Assembly (NCBI RefSeq): GCF_001730525.1
Contig: NZ_MDFN01000029.1
Coordinates: forward strand, 1-64,000
From: Arcticibacter eurypsychrophilus
GTDB lineage: Bacteria > Bacteroidota > Bacteroidia > Sphingobacteriales > Sphingobacteriaceae
DNA length: 64,000 bases
Reading direction: 5' to 3'
The notes beneath the pieces were generated by a model. That model saw nothing but the letters and a program-made list of their open reading frames with translations, was not told the origin of the DNA and ran no database searches. Made by a program: the position numbers and the translations under genes. Each line of letters begins with the position of its first letter. Positions within the stretch are counted from its first letter, which is position 1. This document shows, one piece after another, positions 1-9,238 of this stretch.

Positions 1-13
1 GTGTATAGCTATA

Positions 14-73
14 TTAGGACGAGACATCATGATCATATTGGCTATATTGCTGGTTCGATGCTGCTTCGACCAT
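14..73 (-). CDS. Mini-ORF 2 of a possible leader (19 aa)
   Basis: An ATG at 73 opens a 19-codon frame ending in TAA at 14-16; the product begins MVEAASNQQY and ends HDVSS. It starts only 6 nt after the stop of the preceding mini-ORF, and both ATGs have the same ACC before them. No homology is recognised. It could be the second peptide of a regulatory leader for an operon to the left of the window, or chance. Nothing outside the edge can be seen. Confidence 0.35.
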   Translation of the reverse strand: MVEAASNQQYSQYDHDVSS

Positions 74-79
74 GGTAGC

Positions 80-142
80 TTAGTGCACCCTTGGTTGTTC
101 GCCTTCGCACGAGCGAGCGAGCTGTCGAGAAGCTTTTAGCAT
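80..142 (-). CDS. Mini-ORF 1 of a possible leader (20 aa)
   Basis: A 20-codon frame runs from ATG at 142 to TAA at 80-82. The product begins MLKASRQLAR and contains a single cysteine (SCEGEQ). An AGGTG stretch lies about 6 nt before the ATG, and a promoter-like element sits 17 nt upstream. The stretch is visibly richer in GC than its surroundings, with a CTCG triplet repeat. A short peptide directly behind a promoter is typical of attenuation leaders, but which residue would be sensed is unknown. Methionine genes lie nearby on the other side, so a sulfur-related operon to the left is only a guess. Confidence 0.4.
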   Translation of the reverse strand: MLKASRQLARSCEGEQPRVH

Positions 143-158
143 GGTATCACCTACGTTA

Positions 159-166
159 CAAATATA
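159..166 (-). promoter_or_regulatory. Promoter -7 element, TATATTTG
   Basis: Read on the minus strand this is TATATTTG, an exact match to the Bacteroidetes primary-sigma consensus TAnnTTTG. Transcription would start near 152, about 10 nt before mini-ORF 1. No clear -33 TTTG is visible. Confidence 0.4.
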
Positions 167-169
167 TAC

Positions 170-404
170 ACTTTGTACAGCTGCCTCCTAGCTGGTACTT
201 ACCCGAATACAATAACAATCAATAAATCTACCAAACTTATTATCCACTTAAATCTTCTAAAACATACACTTGATTGTAAATTCGTTGATTTAATACGAAT
301 TAACCATGAACAGTGCACCTTTATATTTGACTTAAGGAAGAACTTTTCAAAAAGATTATACCTATTATAACCACATTTCACAATTAAGAAACATCGGTTG
401 GCGT
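170..404. other. Intergenic stretch without a recognised gene
   Basis: AT-rich DNA. Open frames of about 60 codons exist on both strands (173-370 plus, 199-381 minus), but they overlap each other, have unconvincing composition and match no family I know. Nothing else was seen here. Confidence 0.5.
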
Positions 405-412
405 TATATTTG
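405..412 (+). promoter_or_regulatory. Promoter -7 element, TATATTTG
   Basis: An exact TAnnTTTG match about 57 nt before the start of the hypothetical gene at 469. A TTTC at 376-379 is a poor, over-spaced -33 candidate. Confidence 0.45.
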
Positions 413-468
413 TAATAGCATTTATATCTTTATATTAATTACAGAGGCACTTATTACTACCGAATAAT

Positions 469-1035
469 ATGCACGAGATTGAACCATTTTATCGCTGGCG
501 GGATGATTATGTAGCTGCTGAAGACGAGCTTTCGCCGTTTTATCAGACGGAATACAGCGAGTTTGAATTTGACAAAAAAATATACAATTACTTCATCCAT
601 CCGCAATGGGATTACTTTGGGTCGCAAACGTTATACCTTAAAATCCTTTTTGCTGATTATGACAACAACTTCGCCATAATCGAATTTATTGGCGAATGGA
701 ATGACACTATTTATAACGACGTCATGCTTTTAAAACGCGAAATTATTGAGGTGATGATGCACGAAGGAATAAATAAATTTATCCTCATTGGGGAAAATAT
801 ATTAAATTTCCATTCCTCAGATGATCTCTATTACGAAGAATGGTTCCAGGATGTGGAAGACGGATGGATTGCCGCAATCAATTTTCAGGAGCACGTTATA
901 GAAGAATTTAAAAAGAGCAATATCGATTACTATATCAATTTCGGAGGACATTTAGACGATCTACCCTGGCGGAGTCTGAATCCGGTTCAATTATTCATGC
1001 GCGTAGAAGAACAACTAACCAAAAGGCTTAATTAG
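469..1035 (+). CDS. Conserved-looking hypothetical protein (188 aa)
   Basis: A soluble, acidic protein rich in aromatic residues, with no signal peptide or membrane segment. The frame has normal codon use and follows a TATATTTG promoter element, so it is very likely a real gene. The middle (about residues 60-110) reads like an alternating strand-helix fold, with the hydrophobic stretches YLKILF, FAIIEFIG and KFILIGENI. I do not recognise a catalytic motif or a named family. It stands alone; the next gene starts 160 bp downstream on the same strand. Confidence 0.75.
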   Translation: MHEIEPFYRWRDDYVAAEDELSPFYQTEYSEFEFDKKIYNYFIHPQWDYFGSQTLYLKILFADYDNNFAIIEFIGEWNDTIYNDVMLLKREIIEVMMHEGINKFILIGENILNFHSSDDLYYEEWFQDVEDGWIAAINFQEHVIEEFKKSNIDYYINFGGHLDDLPWRSLNPVQLFMRVEEQLTKRLN

Positions 1036-1108
1036 ATATCTCAGCGCTCAAATCTTTCTTGAATTATCTACACTATAAGCCTATTAGCGTAGCCTATTAA
1101 CAAAAATT

Positions 1109-1243
1109 ATGTCTCTGACAGATAAACAAGAATTCAAGGTTGATTTTGCTTCTGATAGTTGTACAATTAAATTTAACCTGATAAAAGAAAGTAACCAATG
1201 GCATCTTCAAAACCTACATTTAAAACACTTCGGCTTATTTTAG
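1109..1243 (+). CDS. Small ORF overlapping the photolyase start (44 aa)
   Basis: ATG at 1109 opens a 44-codon frame (beginning MSLTDKQEFKVDFA) that fills most of the gap before the photolyase-like gene and runs 46 nt into it in another frame. Codon choice in the first 30 codons looks natural. It could be a small protein translationally coupled to the next gene, a remnant of a larger gene, or chance. No family recognised. Confidence 0.25.
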   Translation: MSLTDKQEFKVDFASDSCTIKFNLIKESNQWHLQNLHLKHFGLF

Positions 1244-2751
1244 GAGATCAACTAAATAGCAATCATTCCTGGTTTAAAACGGTTGATCCTTCGGTTACAT
1301 ACGTAATGATGGAAGTTCGGACGGAAACAGACTATGTCTGGCATCATATCCAAAAAGTGGCTGCTTTTTTTTCGGCTATGCGGCATTTTGCAGAGGAATT
1401 GAAGCATAAAGGACATCAGGTTATTTACATCCGCTTAAGCGACGTTGGGAATTTACAATCATTTCAGCACAACCTGGATCTATTAATAGACAAGGAAGCA
1501 TTTACACACTTCGACTATCAGCTACCGGATGAATACCGACTGGACCAACTATTAAAGAGTTATACTGACTCCCTTTCGATAATAACTCATGTAGTGGACT
1601 CTGAACATTTTATGAGTACCAGGGATGAGCTGGGCGAGTTTTTTCAAGGCAAGAAGATTTTCCTCATGGAAAGTTTTTACCGCTATATGCGTAAAAAACA
1701 TCATGTACTGATGCAAGGCGATGAGCCTGTAAATGACAAATGGAACTTTGATAGTGATAACCGTAAAAAGTTGCCGGCCAATCATAAAGCCATCCCTCCT
1801 TTCGTATACGCCAATGATGTTTCAGAAATTGTGAATGAGATCGAGGGCACCACTATTAAAACAATAGGCACAATAGATGCGAAAAACCTGATTTGGCCAG
1901 TTACAAGAGAGCAAGCTTTGGAGCAGTTAGCCTTTTTTGTCAGGGAATGTTTACCTCTTTTTGGAACCTATCAGGATGCCATGACGCCTCACGAATGGTC
2001 TTTATACCACTCCCGGCTTTCCTTTACCATGAATACAAAAATACTTTCGCCTTTGGAGGTAATTAATAGGGCAGTAGAGGAATGGAAAAATCGCCCAAAG
2101 GAAATTGCTTATAACCAACTGGAGGGTTTTGTCAGACAAATTATCGGTTGGCGCGAGTACATGCGTGGCATGTATTGGTTAAAAATGCCTGAATATGCTT
2201 CAGCTAATTACTTTGATCATCAAAATAAATTACCTGTTTGGTACTGGACAGGGAAAACAAAGATGAACTGCTTAAAATATGCGATCAGTCAATCTTTAGA
2301 ATTTGCCTATGCGCATCATATTCAACGGCTGATGATTACCGGAAACTTCGCCTTACTGGCTGGTGTCCATCCTGATGAAGTGGATCAGTGGTATCTGGGA
2401 ATTTACATTGATGCCATCGAGTGGGTTGAAATTACAAATACCCGGGGAATGAGTCAATTTGCGGATGGAGGAACTGTTGGAACTAAGCCCTATGTAAGTT
2501 CTGCTGCATATATCGACAAAATGAGTCATTATTGTACTTCATGTTATTATTATAAAGCTAAAAAAACGGGTGACAGAGCATGTCCGTTTAACAGCTTATA
2601 CTGGAATTTTTATGATAAACATGAAGATAAATTGGCTAAAAATCCTCGTATCGGAATGATGTACAACATATGGCATAAAATGCAGCCAGATACCAAAGCA
2701 GAATTACTGGAACAAGCTGAATATTATTTAAAACACATCGACGAATTATAA
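1198..2751 (+). CDS. Iron-sulfur (FeS-BCP) cryptochrome/photolyase family protein
   Basis: This 517-residue protein belongs to the photolyase-related family of prokaryotic iron-sulfur (6-4) photolyases and cryptochromes. The N-terminus (LRLILGDQLNSNHSW) is the family's Rossmann-type antenna domain, and the C-terminal half is the helical FAD-binding domain. Cysteines at residues 358, 446, 449 and 462 have the same spacing (88, 3, 13) as the four [4Fe-4S] ligands of Agrobacterium PhrB (350, 438, 441, 454). That strongly supports a cluster-bearing enzyme that repairs (6-4) photoproducts with light or acts as a light sensor. Start: ATG at 1198, just before the conserved domain. It has no partner gene nearby. 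Confidence 0.92.
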   Translation: MASSKPTFKTLRLILGDQLNSNHSWFKTVDPSVTYVMMEVRTETDYVWHHIQKVAAFFSAMRHFAEELKHKGHQVIYIRLSDVGNLQSFQHNLDLLIDKEAFTHFDYQLPDEYRLDQLLKSYTDSLSIITHVVDSEHFMSTRDELGEFFQGKKIFLMESFYRYMRKKHHVLMQGDEPVNDKWNFDSDNRKKLPANHKAIPPFVYANDVSEIVNEIEGTTIKTIGTIDAKNLIWPVTREQALEQLAFFVRECLPLFGTYQDAMTPHEWSLYHSRLSFTMNTKILSPLEVINRAVEEWKNRPKEIAYNQLEGFVRQIIGWREYMRGMYWLKMPEYASANYFDHQNKLPVWYWTGKTKMNCLKYAISQSLEFAYAHHIQRLMITGNFALLAGVHPDEVDQWYLGIYIDAIEWVEITNTRGMSQFADGGTVGTKPYVSSAAYIDKMSHYCTSCYYYKAKKTGDRACPFNSLYWNFYDKHEDKLAKNPRIGMMYNIWHKMQPDTKAELLEQAEYYLKHIDEL

Positions 2752-2800
2752 GCGCATGGAACCTTAAATTTTGTCATATAATCATCCCTTTACGCCAGTA

Positions 2801-2832
2801 TTTGCATTTCAGCAAATTATATCGCATTTTTG
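2801..2832 (+). promoter_or_regulatory. Promoter of the metH leader
   Basis: TTTG at 2801-2804 and CATTTTTG at 2825-2832 are separated by 20 nt, which fits the Bacteroidetes -33 TTTG / -7 TAnnTTTG arrangement with one mismatch. The predicted start, around 2838, coincides with the first base of the S-box P1 stem, which supports the assignment. Confidence 0.55.
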
Positions 2833-2837
2833 CATTG

Positions 2838-2935
2838 CTTATTCAGAAAGACGGAGGGATTAGACCCAACGAAGTCTTAGCAACCTGTGCTTACAAGGTG
2901 CTAAATTCTATCTCATAACAATGGGAGAAGATAAG
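2838..2935 (+). ncRNA. SAM-I (S-box) riboswitch aptamer
   Basis: The segment carries the S-box hallmarks in order: a P1 5' strand CTTAT (2838-2842), the GACGGAGGGATTAGACCC core and GAAGTC of P2, AGCAACCT...AAGGTGCTAA of P3, a P4 hairpin TCTC/GAGA (2911-2928), and the P1 3' strand ATAAG (2931-2935). The family binds S-adenosylmethionine and turns down methionine genes when SAM is plentiful. It lies directly in front of metH, as expected. The downstream 80 nt hold the expression platform, annotated separately. Confidence 0.93.
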
Positions 2936-2954
2936 TTTATGACAGCATCCAAAG

Positions 2955-2993
2955 GATCTTTCAAAGATAAGCTTCATGCAGGAGAACACCTGC
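2955..2993 (+). promoter_or_regulatory. S-box expression platform, probably translational
   Basis: A second copy of the P1 3' strand, AGATAAG (2965-2971), follows the aptamer, and a hairpin GCAGG-AGAACA-CCTGC (2978-2993) encloses the only purine-rich AGGAGA before the metH ATG at 3013. There is no T-run, so control of ribosome access is more likely than transcription termination. This is inferred from pairing only. Confidence 0.5.
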
Positions 2994-3012
2994 TAATTTG
3001 CTATATACAACA

Positions 3013-6000
3013 ATGGACATTAGGAAAGAATTAGAAAAACGCATTCTCGTGATTGATGGGGCGATGGGTACAATGATCCAGCGCTATACATTAACGGAGG
3101 ACGATTTTCGTGGCGAGCGGTTTAAGAACCACCCAAGTGATGTAAAAGGGAATAATGACTTGCTTAACCTCACACGACCTGACATCATTAAAGCGATTCA
3201 TGCTGAATATATGGAAGCCGGTGCCGATATAATTGAAACCAATACCTTTAGTACGCAGCGGATTTCCATGGCTGATTATAAGATGGAAGATCTGGCATAC
3301 GAACTGAGCTTTGAGGGTGCCCGCATTGCAAAAGAAGTGGCTGCCGAATTTACAGCTCGCAATCCGGGCAAACCCCGCTTTGTTGCAGGGGCAGTGGGTC
3401 CGACTAACCGGACAGCCTCTATGTCGCCCGATGTGAATGATCCAGGTTACCGTGCAGTTTCTTTTGATGATCTGGTTGGCGCATACGATGAACAGATCAG
3501 AGGGTTGATAGATGGCGGTGCAGATATGCTGCTAATTGAAACCATCTTTGACACCCTGAATGCTAAGGCAGCGATATTTGCTATAAAAGAATATGAAAAA
3601 GTTATTGGCAGGAATATAGATATTATGATTTCCGGCACGATAACAGATGCAAGTGGGAGAACATTATCCGGACAAACAGTCGAAGCCTTTTTAAATTCGC
3701 TTACTCATGCCAATCTGTTGAGTATCGGCTTAAACTGTGCATTGGGTGCAAAGGAGATGCGTCCGCATATTGAAGAGTTATCCAACAAAGCACCTTGTTA
3801 TATATCGGCGTATCCGAATGCAGGATTGCCAAATGAATTTGGCGCTTACGATGAAACCGCTCACGAAACAGCCCATTTACTGGAAGATTTTATTGATAGT
3901 GGATTTGTAAATATCGTTGGAGGATGTTGTGGAACCACACCAGAACATATAGGATGTATTGCGGCTAAGGCTGCAAAAGTAGCTCCACGTAAAATCCCTG
4001 TGATAGAACCTTACCTGCGATTGAGTGGATTGGAGCCCGTTACGGTAAAACCAGATACGATGTTTATCAATATCGGGGAACGTACAAATATTACAGGATC
4101 GCCTAAGTTTTCTAAACTGATCCTGGGTGGCGATTATGAAGCGGCGCTTGCCGTTGCGCTGCAACAAGTTGAAGGTGGAGCTCAGATCATTGACGTGAAC
4201 ATGGATGAGGGGATGCTGGACTCGGAAGCAGCAATGACGCGCTTCTTAAATCTAATTGCCTCCGAACCTGATATTGCTAAATTGCCTATCATGGTCGACT
4301 CCTCGAAATGGAGTGTCATTGAAAATGGATTAAAATGTATACAGGGTAAGGGGATCGTGAATTCGATTTCGCTGAAGGAAGGGAAGGAAAAGTTTGTAAA
4401 CGGGGCTAAAAAGATCATGCAATATGGCGCTGCTATTGTCGTGATGGCTTTTGATGAGCAAGGCCAGGCAGATAGCTACCAGCGTAGAACGGAGATCTGT
4501 AAACGGTCTTATGATATTTTGGTGGATGAAGTGGGCTTTCCTCCGCAGGACATTATTTTCGACCCTAATATATTAACGGTTGCAACCGGATTGGAGGAGC
4601 ATAATAATTATGCGGTAGACTTTATCAATGCAACCCGTTGGATTAAAGAAAATCTGCCTCACGCCAAAGTAAGTGGTGGGGTATCCAATATATCTTTCTC
4701 TTTCAGAGGGAACAATGTGGTCCGTGAGGCCATGCATTCTGCCTTTTTATACCACGCCATTAAAGCGGGTTTGGATATGGGAATTGTAAATGCGGGCATG
4801 CTGGAAGTGTATGAAGAAATCCCTAAAGAGTTATTGTTACGGGTGGAAGATGTGTTATTAAACCGTCGGGATGATGCAACGGAACGGTTGGTTGACTTTG
4901 CGGAAACGATTAAGACTAAGGGAAAAGAGCTGGTTAAAAATGAAGAATGGCGCGATGCTCCGGTTGAAAAGCGCCTGTCGCATTCTCTTGTTAAAGGTAT
5001 TATTGAATACCTGGATGCCGATGTGGAGGAAGCCCGCCAGATGTATGACCGCCCGTTGCATGTTATTGAAGGTCCGTTGATGGACGGGATGAATATTGTG
5101 GGCGACTTGTTTGGGGAGGGAAAAATGTTCCTTCCGCAGGTAGTAAAATCGGCCCGTGTAATGAAAAAGGCGGTTGCTTATCTCCTTCCGTTTATAGAGG
5201 AGGAGAAACTTTTAAACCCATCGGATACGAGTTCAAGCTCAGCAGGAAAGGTGTTAATGGCCACGGTTAAAGGCGATGTGCACGATATAGGTAAGAACAT
5301 CGTGGGGGTTGTATTGGCTTGTAACAATTTTGAAGTGATTGACATGGGGGTAATGGTGCCCGCTCAGGAAATACTGAAGCGCGCCATAGCCGAAAAGGTT
5401 GACATTATAGGTTTAAGTGGGTTGATTACTCCTTCGCTGGATGAAATGGTACATTTTGCGAAAGAAATGGAACGTGAAGGTTTTACTTTGCCACTTATGA
5501 TTGGTGGTGCAACAACATCCCGGATACATGCGGCCGTTAAAGTAGATCCTCATTATTCGGGAGGGGTGATTCATGTCCTGGATGCTTCCAGAAGTGTTTC
5601 GGTATGCAGCCACCTGATGAATCCTGATCTTCGGGACGGCTATATTAAGAATATTAAGAGTGAATATACCAAAGCAAGAGAGGCTCATGCTAATCGAACC
5701 TCGGATAAAAGGTTTAAAACAATTGAAGAAGCGCGTACTGAAGCTTATAAAATTGATTTAGATCAGGTAGTGGCAACGCCCCCTTCTTTTATCGGTACGC
5801 GAAACTTTGACAATTATCCGCTGGAAGAACTGGTTCCTTATATTGATTGGACGCCTTTCTTCCATACCTGGGAATTGAGGGGTACATATCCCCGGATCTT
5901 TGATGATGCAACGGTAGGAACGGAAGCAAAGTCCTTATTTAATGATGCGCAGGAGTTAATGAATCGGATCATCAAGGAAAAGCTGCTGACTGCCAGGGCT

Positions 6001-6696
6001 GTAGTTGGTTTCTGGCCTGCGTATGCAGATGGGGATGATATCGTGGTGAATGCTCCCGGTAATGGGCATTTTGAAGAAAGCGGCAAGGCTGTTATTCATA
6101 CCTTGAGGCAACAGGCGGAGAAAGTAAAGGGTGATCCGTATTATGCTTTGTCAGACTTTATTGCGCCAAAGGAATCGGGCATCCAGGATTACTTTGGAGG
6201 TTTCGCTGTCACAGCAGGGATCGGTACGGATGAACTGGTAGAGAGTTTTCAAAAGGTACAGGATGATTATAATGGCATCATGGTTAAAGCGCTGGCAGAT
6301 CGTTTTGCGGAGGCTTTTGCCGAACGCATGCATGAATTGGTTAGAACAGAACTTTGGGGTTATGCCAAAAACGAGGGGTTGACCAATACCGACCTGATCA
6401 AGGAAAAATATCAGGGAATCAGACCGGCACCAGGTTACCCTGCTTGTCCGGATCATACTGAAAAAAGAACTTTATTTGACTTGCTGGATGCGGAAAAGAA
6501 TGTAGACATGCATCTTACTGAAAGCTTTGCTATGTATCCTGCTTCTTCAGTGAGTGGCTTTTACTTCTCTCATCCGGAATCGCGCTATTTTGCATTGGGC
6601 AAAATCAGCAAGGATCAGGTTGAAGAATATGCCGTCAGGAAAGGTCTTTCTATGGATGACACAGAAAGATGGCTAGGTCCTAATCTGGCTTATTAA
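3013..6696 (+). CDS. metH: Cobalamin-dependent methionine synthase MetH
   Basis: A full-length 1227-residue MetH, which transfers a methyl group from 5-methyl-tetrahydrofolate to homocysteine through methylcobalamin. The domains are in the usual order: a homocysteine domain with zinc-ligand cysteines (NCALG near residue 240, GGCCGT near 302), a pterin domain, the cobalamin cap, the B12-binding motif DVHDIGKN near 754 with its axial histidine, and the C-terminal SAM-dependent reactivation domain ([12 protein letters not shown] near 1136). The ATG at 3013 ([10 protein letters not shown]) is preferred over a TTG at 2998, which lies against the leader hairpin. The gene is under S-box control and followed by a terminator and then metF, which makes its folate substrate. 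Confidence 0.97.
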   Translation: MDIRKELEKRILVIDGAMGTMIQRYTLTEDDFRGERFKNHPSDVKGNNDLLNLTRPDIIKAIHAEYMEAGADIIETNTFSTQRISMADYKMEDLAYELSFEGARIAKEVAAEFTARNPGKPRFVAGAVGPTNRTASMSPDVNDPGYRAVSFDDLVGAYDEQIRGLIDGGADMLLIETIFDTLNAKAAIFAIKEYEKVIGRNIDIMISGTITDASGRTLSGQTVEAFLNSLTHANLLSIGLNCALGAKEMRPHIEELSNKAPCYISAYPNAGLPNEFGAYDETAHETAHLLEDFIDSGFVNIVGGCCGTTPEHIGCIAAKAAKVAPRKIPVIEPYLRLSGLEPVTVKPDTMFINIGERTNITGSPKFSKLILGGDYEAALAVALQQVEGGAQIIDVNMDEGMLDSEAAMTRFLNLIASEPDIAKLPIMVDSSKWSVIENGLKCIQGKGIVNSISLKEGKEKFVNGAKKIMQYGAAIVVMAFDEQGQADSYQRRTEICKRSYDILVDEVGFPPQDIIFDPNILTVATGLEEHNNYAVDFINATRWIKENLPHAKVSGGVSNISFSFRGNNVVREAMHSAFLYHAIKAGLDMGIVNAGMLEVYEEIPKELLLRVEDVLLNRRDDATERLVDFAETIKTKGKELVKNEEWRDAPVEKRLSHSLVKGIIEYLDADVEEARQMYDRPLHVIEGPLMDGMNIVGDLFGEGKMFLPQVVKSARVMKKAVAYLLPFIEEEKLLNPSDTSSSSAGKVLMATVKGDVHDIGKNIVGVVLACNNFEVIDMGVMVPAQEILKRAIAEKVDIIGLSGLITPSLDEMVHFAKEMEREGFTLPLMIGGATTSRIHAAVKVDPHYSGGVIHVLDASRSVSVCSHLMNPDLRDGYIKNIKSEYTKAREAHANRTSDKRFKTIEEARTEAYKIDLDQVVATPPSFIGTRNFDNYPLEELVPYIDWTPFFHTWELRGTYPRIFDDATVGTEAKSLFNDAQELMNRIIKEKLLTARAVVGFWPAYADGDDIVVNAPGNGHFEESGKAVIHTLRQQAEKVKGDPYYALSDFIAPKESGIQDYFGGFAVTAGIGTDELVESFQKVQDDYNGIMVKALADRFAEAFAERMHELVRTELWGYAKNEGLTNTDLIKEKYQGIRPAPGYPACPDHTEKRTLFDLLDAEKNVDMHLTESFAMYPASSVSGFYFSHPESRYFALGKISKDQVEEYAVRKGLSMDDTERWLGPNLAY

Positions 6697-6731
6697 GTTA
6701 TTTAAACTATTCGTACACAATAGGATGATTT

Positions 6732-6769
6732 GCATAGTGCTTTATTAGTTTAAAGTACTATGCTTTTTT
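6732..6769 (+). terminator. Rho-independent terminator after metH
   Basis: A 13-bp stem GCATAGTGCTTTA / TAAAGTACTATGC, with one G-U pair and a 6-nt loop, is followed by six T. It separates metH from metF, so metF probably has its own promoter. Confidence 0.85.
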
Positions 6770-6835
6770 ATACTTACAAAGCGATATAAACATACCGCTC
6801 ATTATAAAAACAAAAAGACAATACTTAACCGTAAA

Positions 6836-7792
6836 ATGAAAATTGTAGACCATATAACCAACGCGAAGGGTAAGACCTTATTCTCATTTGAACTTCTTCC
6901 ACCAATAAAGGGACAAAGCATCAAGGGTATTTTTGATGCGATAGATCCGCTGATGGAGTTCAATCCTCCTTTTATTGACGTAACTTATCTACGCGAAGAT
7001 TATATCTATAAACAACATGCCAATGGTTTACTTGAAAAGGTAGCTTACCGTAAAAGGCCGAGTACAGTGGCTACTTGTGCGGCCATTATGAACAAGTATA
7101 AAGTCGATGCGGTGCCTCATTTAATTTGTGGTGGGTTCACTAAAGATGAAACGGAAAATGCCTTGATCGACCTGCAGTTTTTAGGAATTGATAATGTGTT
7201 GGTACTGCGGGGTGATGCCCGAAAGAGTGATAATGCGTTCATCCCTACGCCAAATGGGTATGCTTATGCATCGGAACTTTTGCAGCATGTGGTGGACATG
7301 AACAACGGACGGTATCTGCATGATGACATGGAGAGTGCGGAAAAAACAGACTTTTGTATTGGTGTTTCTGGTTATCCGGAAAAGCATTTTGAATCGCCTA
7401 ACCTGGATACAGACTTTAAATACATTAAGCTTAAAGTTGATCTGGGTGCTGAGTTTATTGTAACGCAGATGTTTTTTGACACTAGTAAATATAAAGCGTT
7501 TGTAGATAAATGCAGGGCAAACGGTATTCATGTGCCTATTATCCCTGGATTGAAACCTATTACCAATAGCAAACAGCTGATTAGTCTGCCTAAAACCTTT
7601 CATTTAGATATTCCATTAGATCTGACGGAGGCTATCCAGTCCTGCAGCAATGAAAAGGAAGTAAAAGAAGTGGGAATAGAGTGGATGATTAATCAATGTA
7701 AAGAGCTTAAAGAGATGGGTGCTCCTGTATTGCATTTTTATACGATGGGAAATGCGGAACCTACTAAAAGAATTGCTCAGGCGATATTTTAG
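6836..7792 (+). CDS. metF: 5,10-methylenetetrahydrofolate reductase MetF
   Basis: A 318-residue flavoprotein of the MTHFR family that reduces 5,10-methylene-THF to 5-methyl-THF, the methyl donor for MetH. Visible family features are FSFELLPP near the N-terminus (the conserved Glu of the barrel's first strand), VTYLRED, VPHLICGG, NVLVLRGD around residue 121-128, and GAEFIVTQMFFD, which shapes the folate site. The length fits the bacterial single-domain enzyme. It lies 139 bp after metH behind a terminator and has no visible riboswitch of its own. Confidence 0.96.
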   Translation: MKIVDHITNAKGKTLFSFELLPPIKGQSIKGIFDAIDPLMEFNPPFIDVTYLREDYIYKQHANGLLEKVAYRKRPSTVATCAAIMNKYKVDAVPHLICGGFTKDETENALIDLQFLGIDNVLVLRGDARKSDNAFIPTPNGYAYASELLQHVVDMNNGRYLHDDMESAEKTDFCIGVSGYPEKHFESPNLDTDFKYIKLKVDLGAEFIVTQMFFDTSKYKAFVDKCRANGIHVPIIPGLKPITNSKQLISLPKTFHLDIPLDLTEAIQSCSNEKEVKEVGIEWMINQCKELKEMGAPVLHFYTMGNAEPTKRIAQAIF

Positions 7793-7815
7793 GGGTTGAC
7801 ATTATCGAACTCATT

Positions 7816-7857
7816 AAACAGAAAAAGATCATCCGGCTGGATGATCTTTTTCTGTTT
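7816..7857. terminator. Bidirectional terminator between metF and thrC
   Basis: A perfect 19-bp inverted repeat (AAACAGAAAAAGATCATCC and its complement) around a 4-nt GGCT loop, with A-rich and T-rich outer arms. It can therefore end transcription of metF on the plus strand and of thrC on the minus strand. Confidence 0.9.
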
Positions 7858-7930
7858 ATGTCCTATATGTTTGCAAGTCTGTAAATTGCAATTCATTAAC
7901 AACTAGCTTTTTGAACTTTGGGGTTTCCTA

Positions 7931-9238
7931 TTAATTTTCCAGCAGATACTGTTTAAATAAATCAAAATCTGCCTGAAGTTGAACAGTAAGGATAGGCTTA
8001 CCAAGAAGCTCCTTTACCTGTTCGGGAATAGTGATGCTTGCTTTTATTTCGCCCTCATACATATCGGGAAATTTACAAGGATGCGCTGTGGCTAAGAATA
8101 CGGCTGAGGAGGTGTCATCTTTGGTATCATAACGATACTGGCCGATGGCCATCCAGGCGATTGCAGTATGCGGGCAAACTACATATTTGAAATCATCATA
8201 GACAATATTCACCGCATCACGGGTTTGTTCGTCATCATAACTGTAGGCGGTAACAATCTCTTTCAGCGCTTCTGTATCATCCTTGAAAAGATTCATTATG
8301 CGTACCCAGTTGCTTGGATTTCCAACGTCCATGGCATTGGAGAGGGTGGCAACAGATGGCTTTGGGGTATAAACGCCTGTCTCGAAAAAGGAGGGTACCG
8401 TATCATTGCTATTTGTGGCAGCAATAAACTGTTTCACAGGAAGACCCATCTTCCAGGCTAACAGTCCTGCACCTATATTTCCAAAATTACCGCTTGGCAC
8501 AGAAAATACAATATCGGTCTTTCCCTGGCGCTTTAATTGTGCATAAGCATTGAAGTAATAGAACGTCTGTGGAATCAAACGGGCTATATTGATGGAGTTA
8601 GCGGAGGTTAGGCGGAACTTCGCATTTAATTCGGGATCGGTAAAGGCTTGTTTAACCAGTGCCTGACAGTCGTCAAATGTACCGTCTATTTCAATAGCAC
8701 GAATATTCTGTCCGTTTGTAGTCAGTTGTAATTCCTGAACCGCACTCACTTTTCCTTTGGGATACAAGATTGTAACCAGCGTATTGGGTACGCCTAGAAA
8801 ACCAAGGGCAACGGCTCCACCTGTATCTCCAGAAGTAGCTACCAGCACATTCAGCATCTTCTCTCCTGTTTCCATAAAGTATCCCATTACACGACTCATA
8901 AAGCGTGCACCGAAATCTTTGAAGGCTAAAGAAGGTCCGTGAAACAGTTCCAGCACGTAGGTCTTTTCATCCAGTTGGATGACAGGAGCAGGAAAGTTGA
9001 TCGCTTTTTCTATGATATTCTTCAGGTCAGCTTCAGGAATCGCACCATTCAGGATATGATTAGCCACTTTAAAGGCAATCTGAGGTAGGGAAAACTGATC
9101 TATATTTTCAATAAATTCCGGATCAAGCACAGGAATAGATGCCGGCATATAAAGGCCTTTATCCTGAGGCATGCTGTTAAATACGGCTTCCTTGAAATCT
9201 ACAAAAGAAGAGGGATTGTTGGTACTGTATAGTTTCAT
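7931..9238 (-). CDS. thrC: Threonine synthase ThrC
   Basis: A 435-residue PLP enzyme that converts O-phosphohomoserine to threonine. The PLP-binding lysine is Lys107 in HGPSLAFKDFG, and the phosphate-binding and active-site segments TSGDTGGA and SVPSGNFGN are clear. Length and N-terminus (MKLYSTNNP) match the longer bacterial/fungal class. It is the last gene of the thrA-thrB-thrC operon, overlaps thrB by 4 nt (ATGA) and ends 74 bp before the shared terminator. Confidence 0.97.
   Translation of the reverse strand: MKLYSTNNPSSFVDFKEAVFNSMPQDKGLYMPASIPVLDPEFIENIDQFSLPQIAFKVANHILNGAIPEADLKNIIEKAINFPAPVIQLDEKTYVLELFHGPSLAFKDFGARFMSRVMGYFMETGEKMLNVLVATSGDTGGAVALGFLGVPNTLVTILYPKGKVSAVQELQLTTNGQNIRAIEIDGTFDDCQALVKQAFTDPELNAKFRLTSANSINIARLIPQTFYYFNAYAQLKRQGKTDIVFSVPSGNFGNIGAGLLAWKMGLPVKQFIAATNSNDTVPSFFETGVYTPKPSVATLSNAMDVGNPSNWVRIMNLFKDDTEALKEIVTAYSYDDEQTRDAVNIVYDDFKYVVCPHTAIAWMAIGQYRYDTKDDTSSAVFLATAHPCKFPDMYEGEIKASITIPEQVKELLGKPILTVQLQADFDLFKQYLLEN

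Noticed and set aside
173-381. Open frames of about 60 codons on both strands before the first clear gene
   Set aside because: They overlap each other, show no family features and have no ribosome site; chance frames in AT-rich DNA are more likely.
2998-3012. TTG at 2998 as the metH start
   Set aside because: It adds five residues without family similarity and falls next to the leader hairpin; ATG at 3013 fits.
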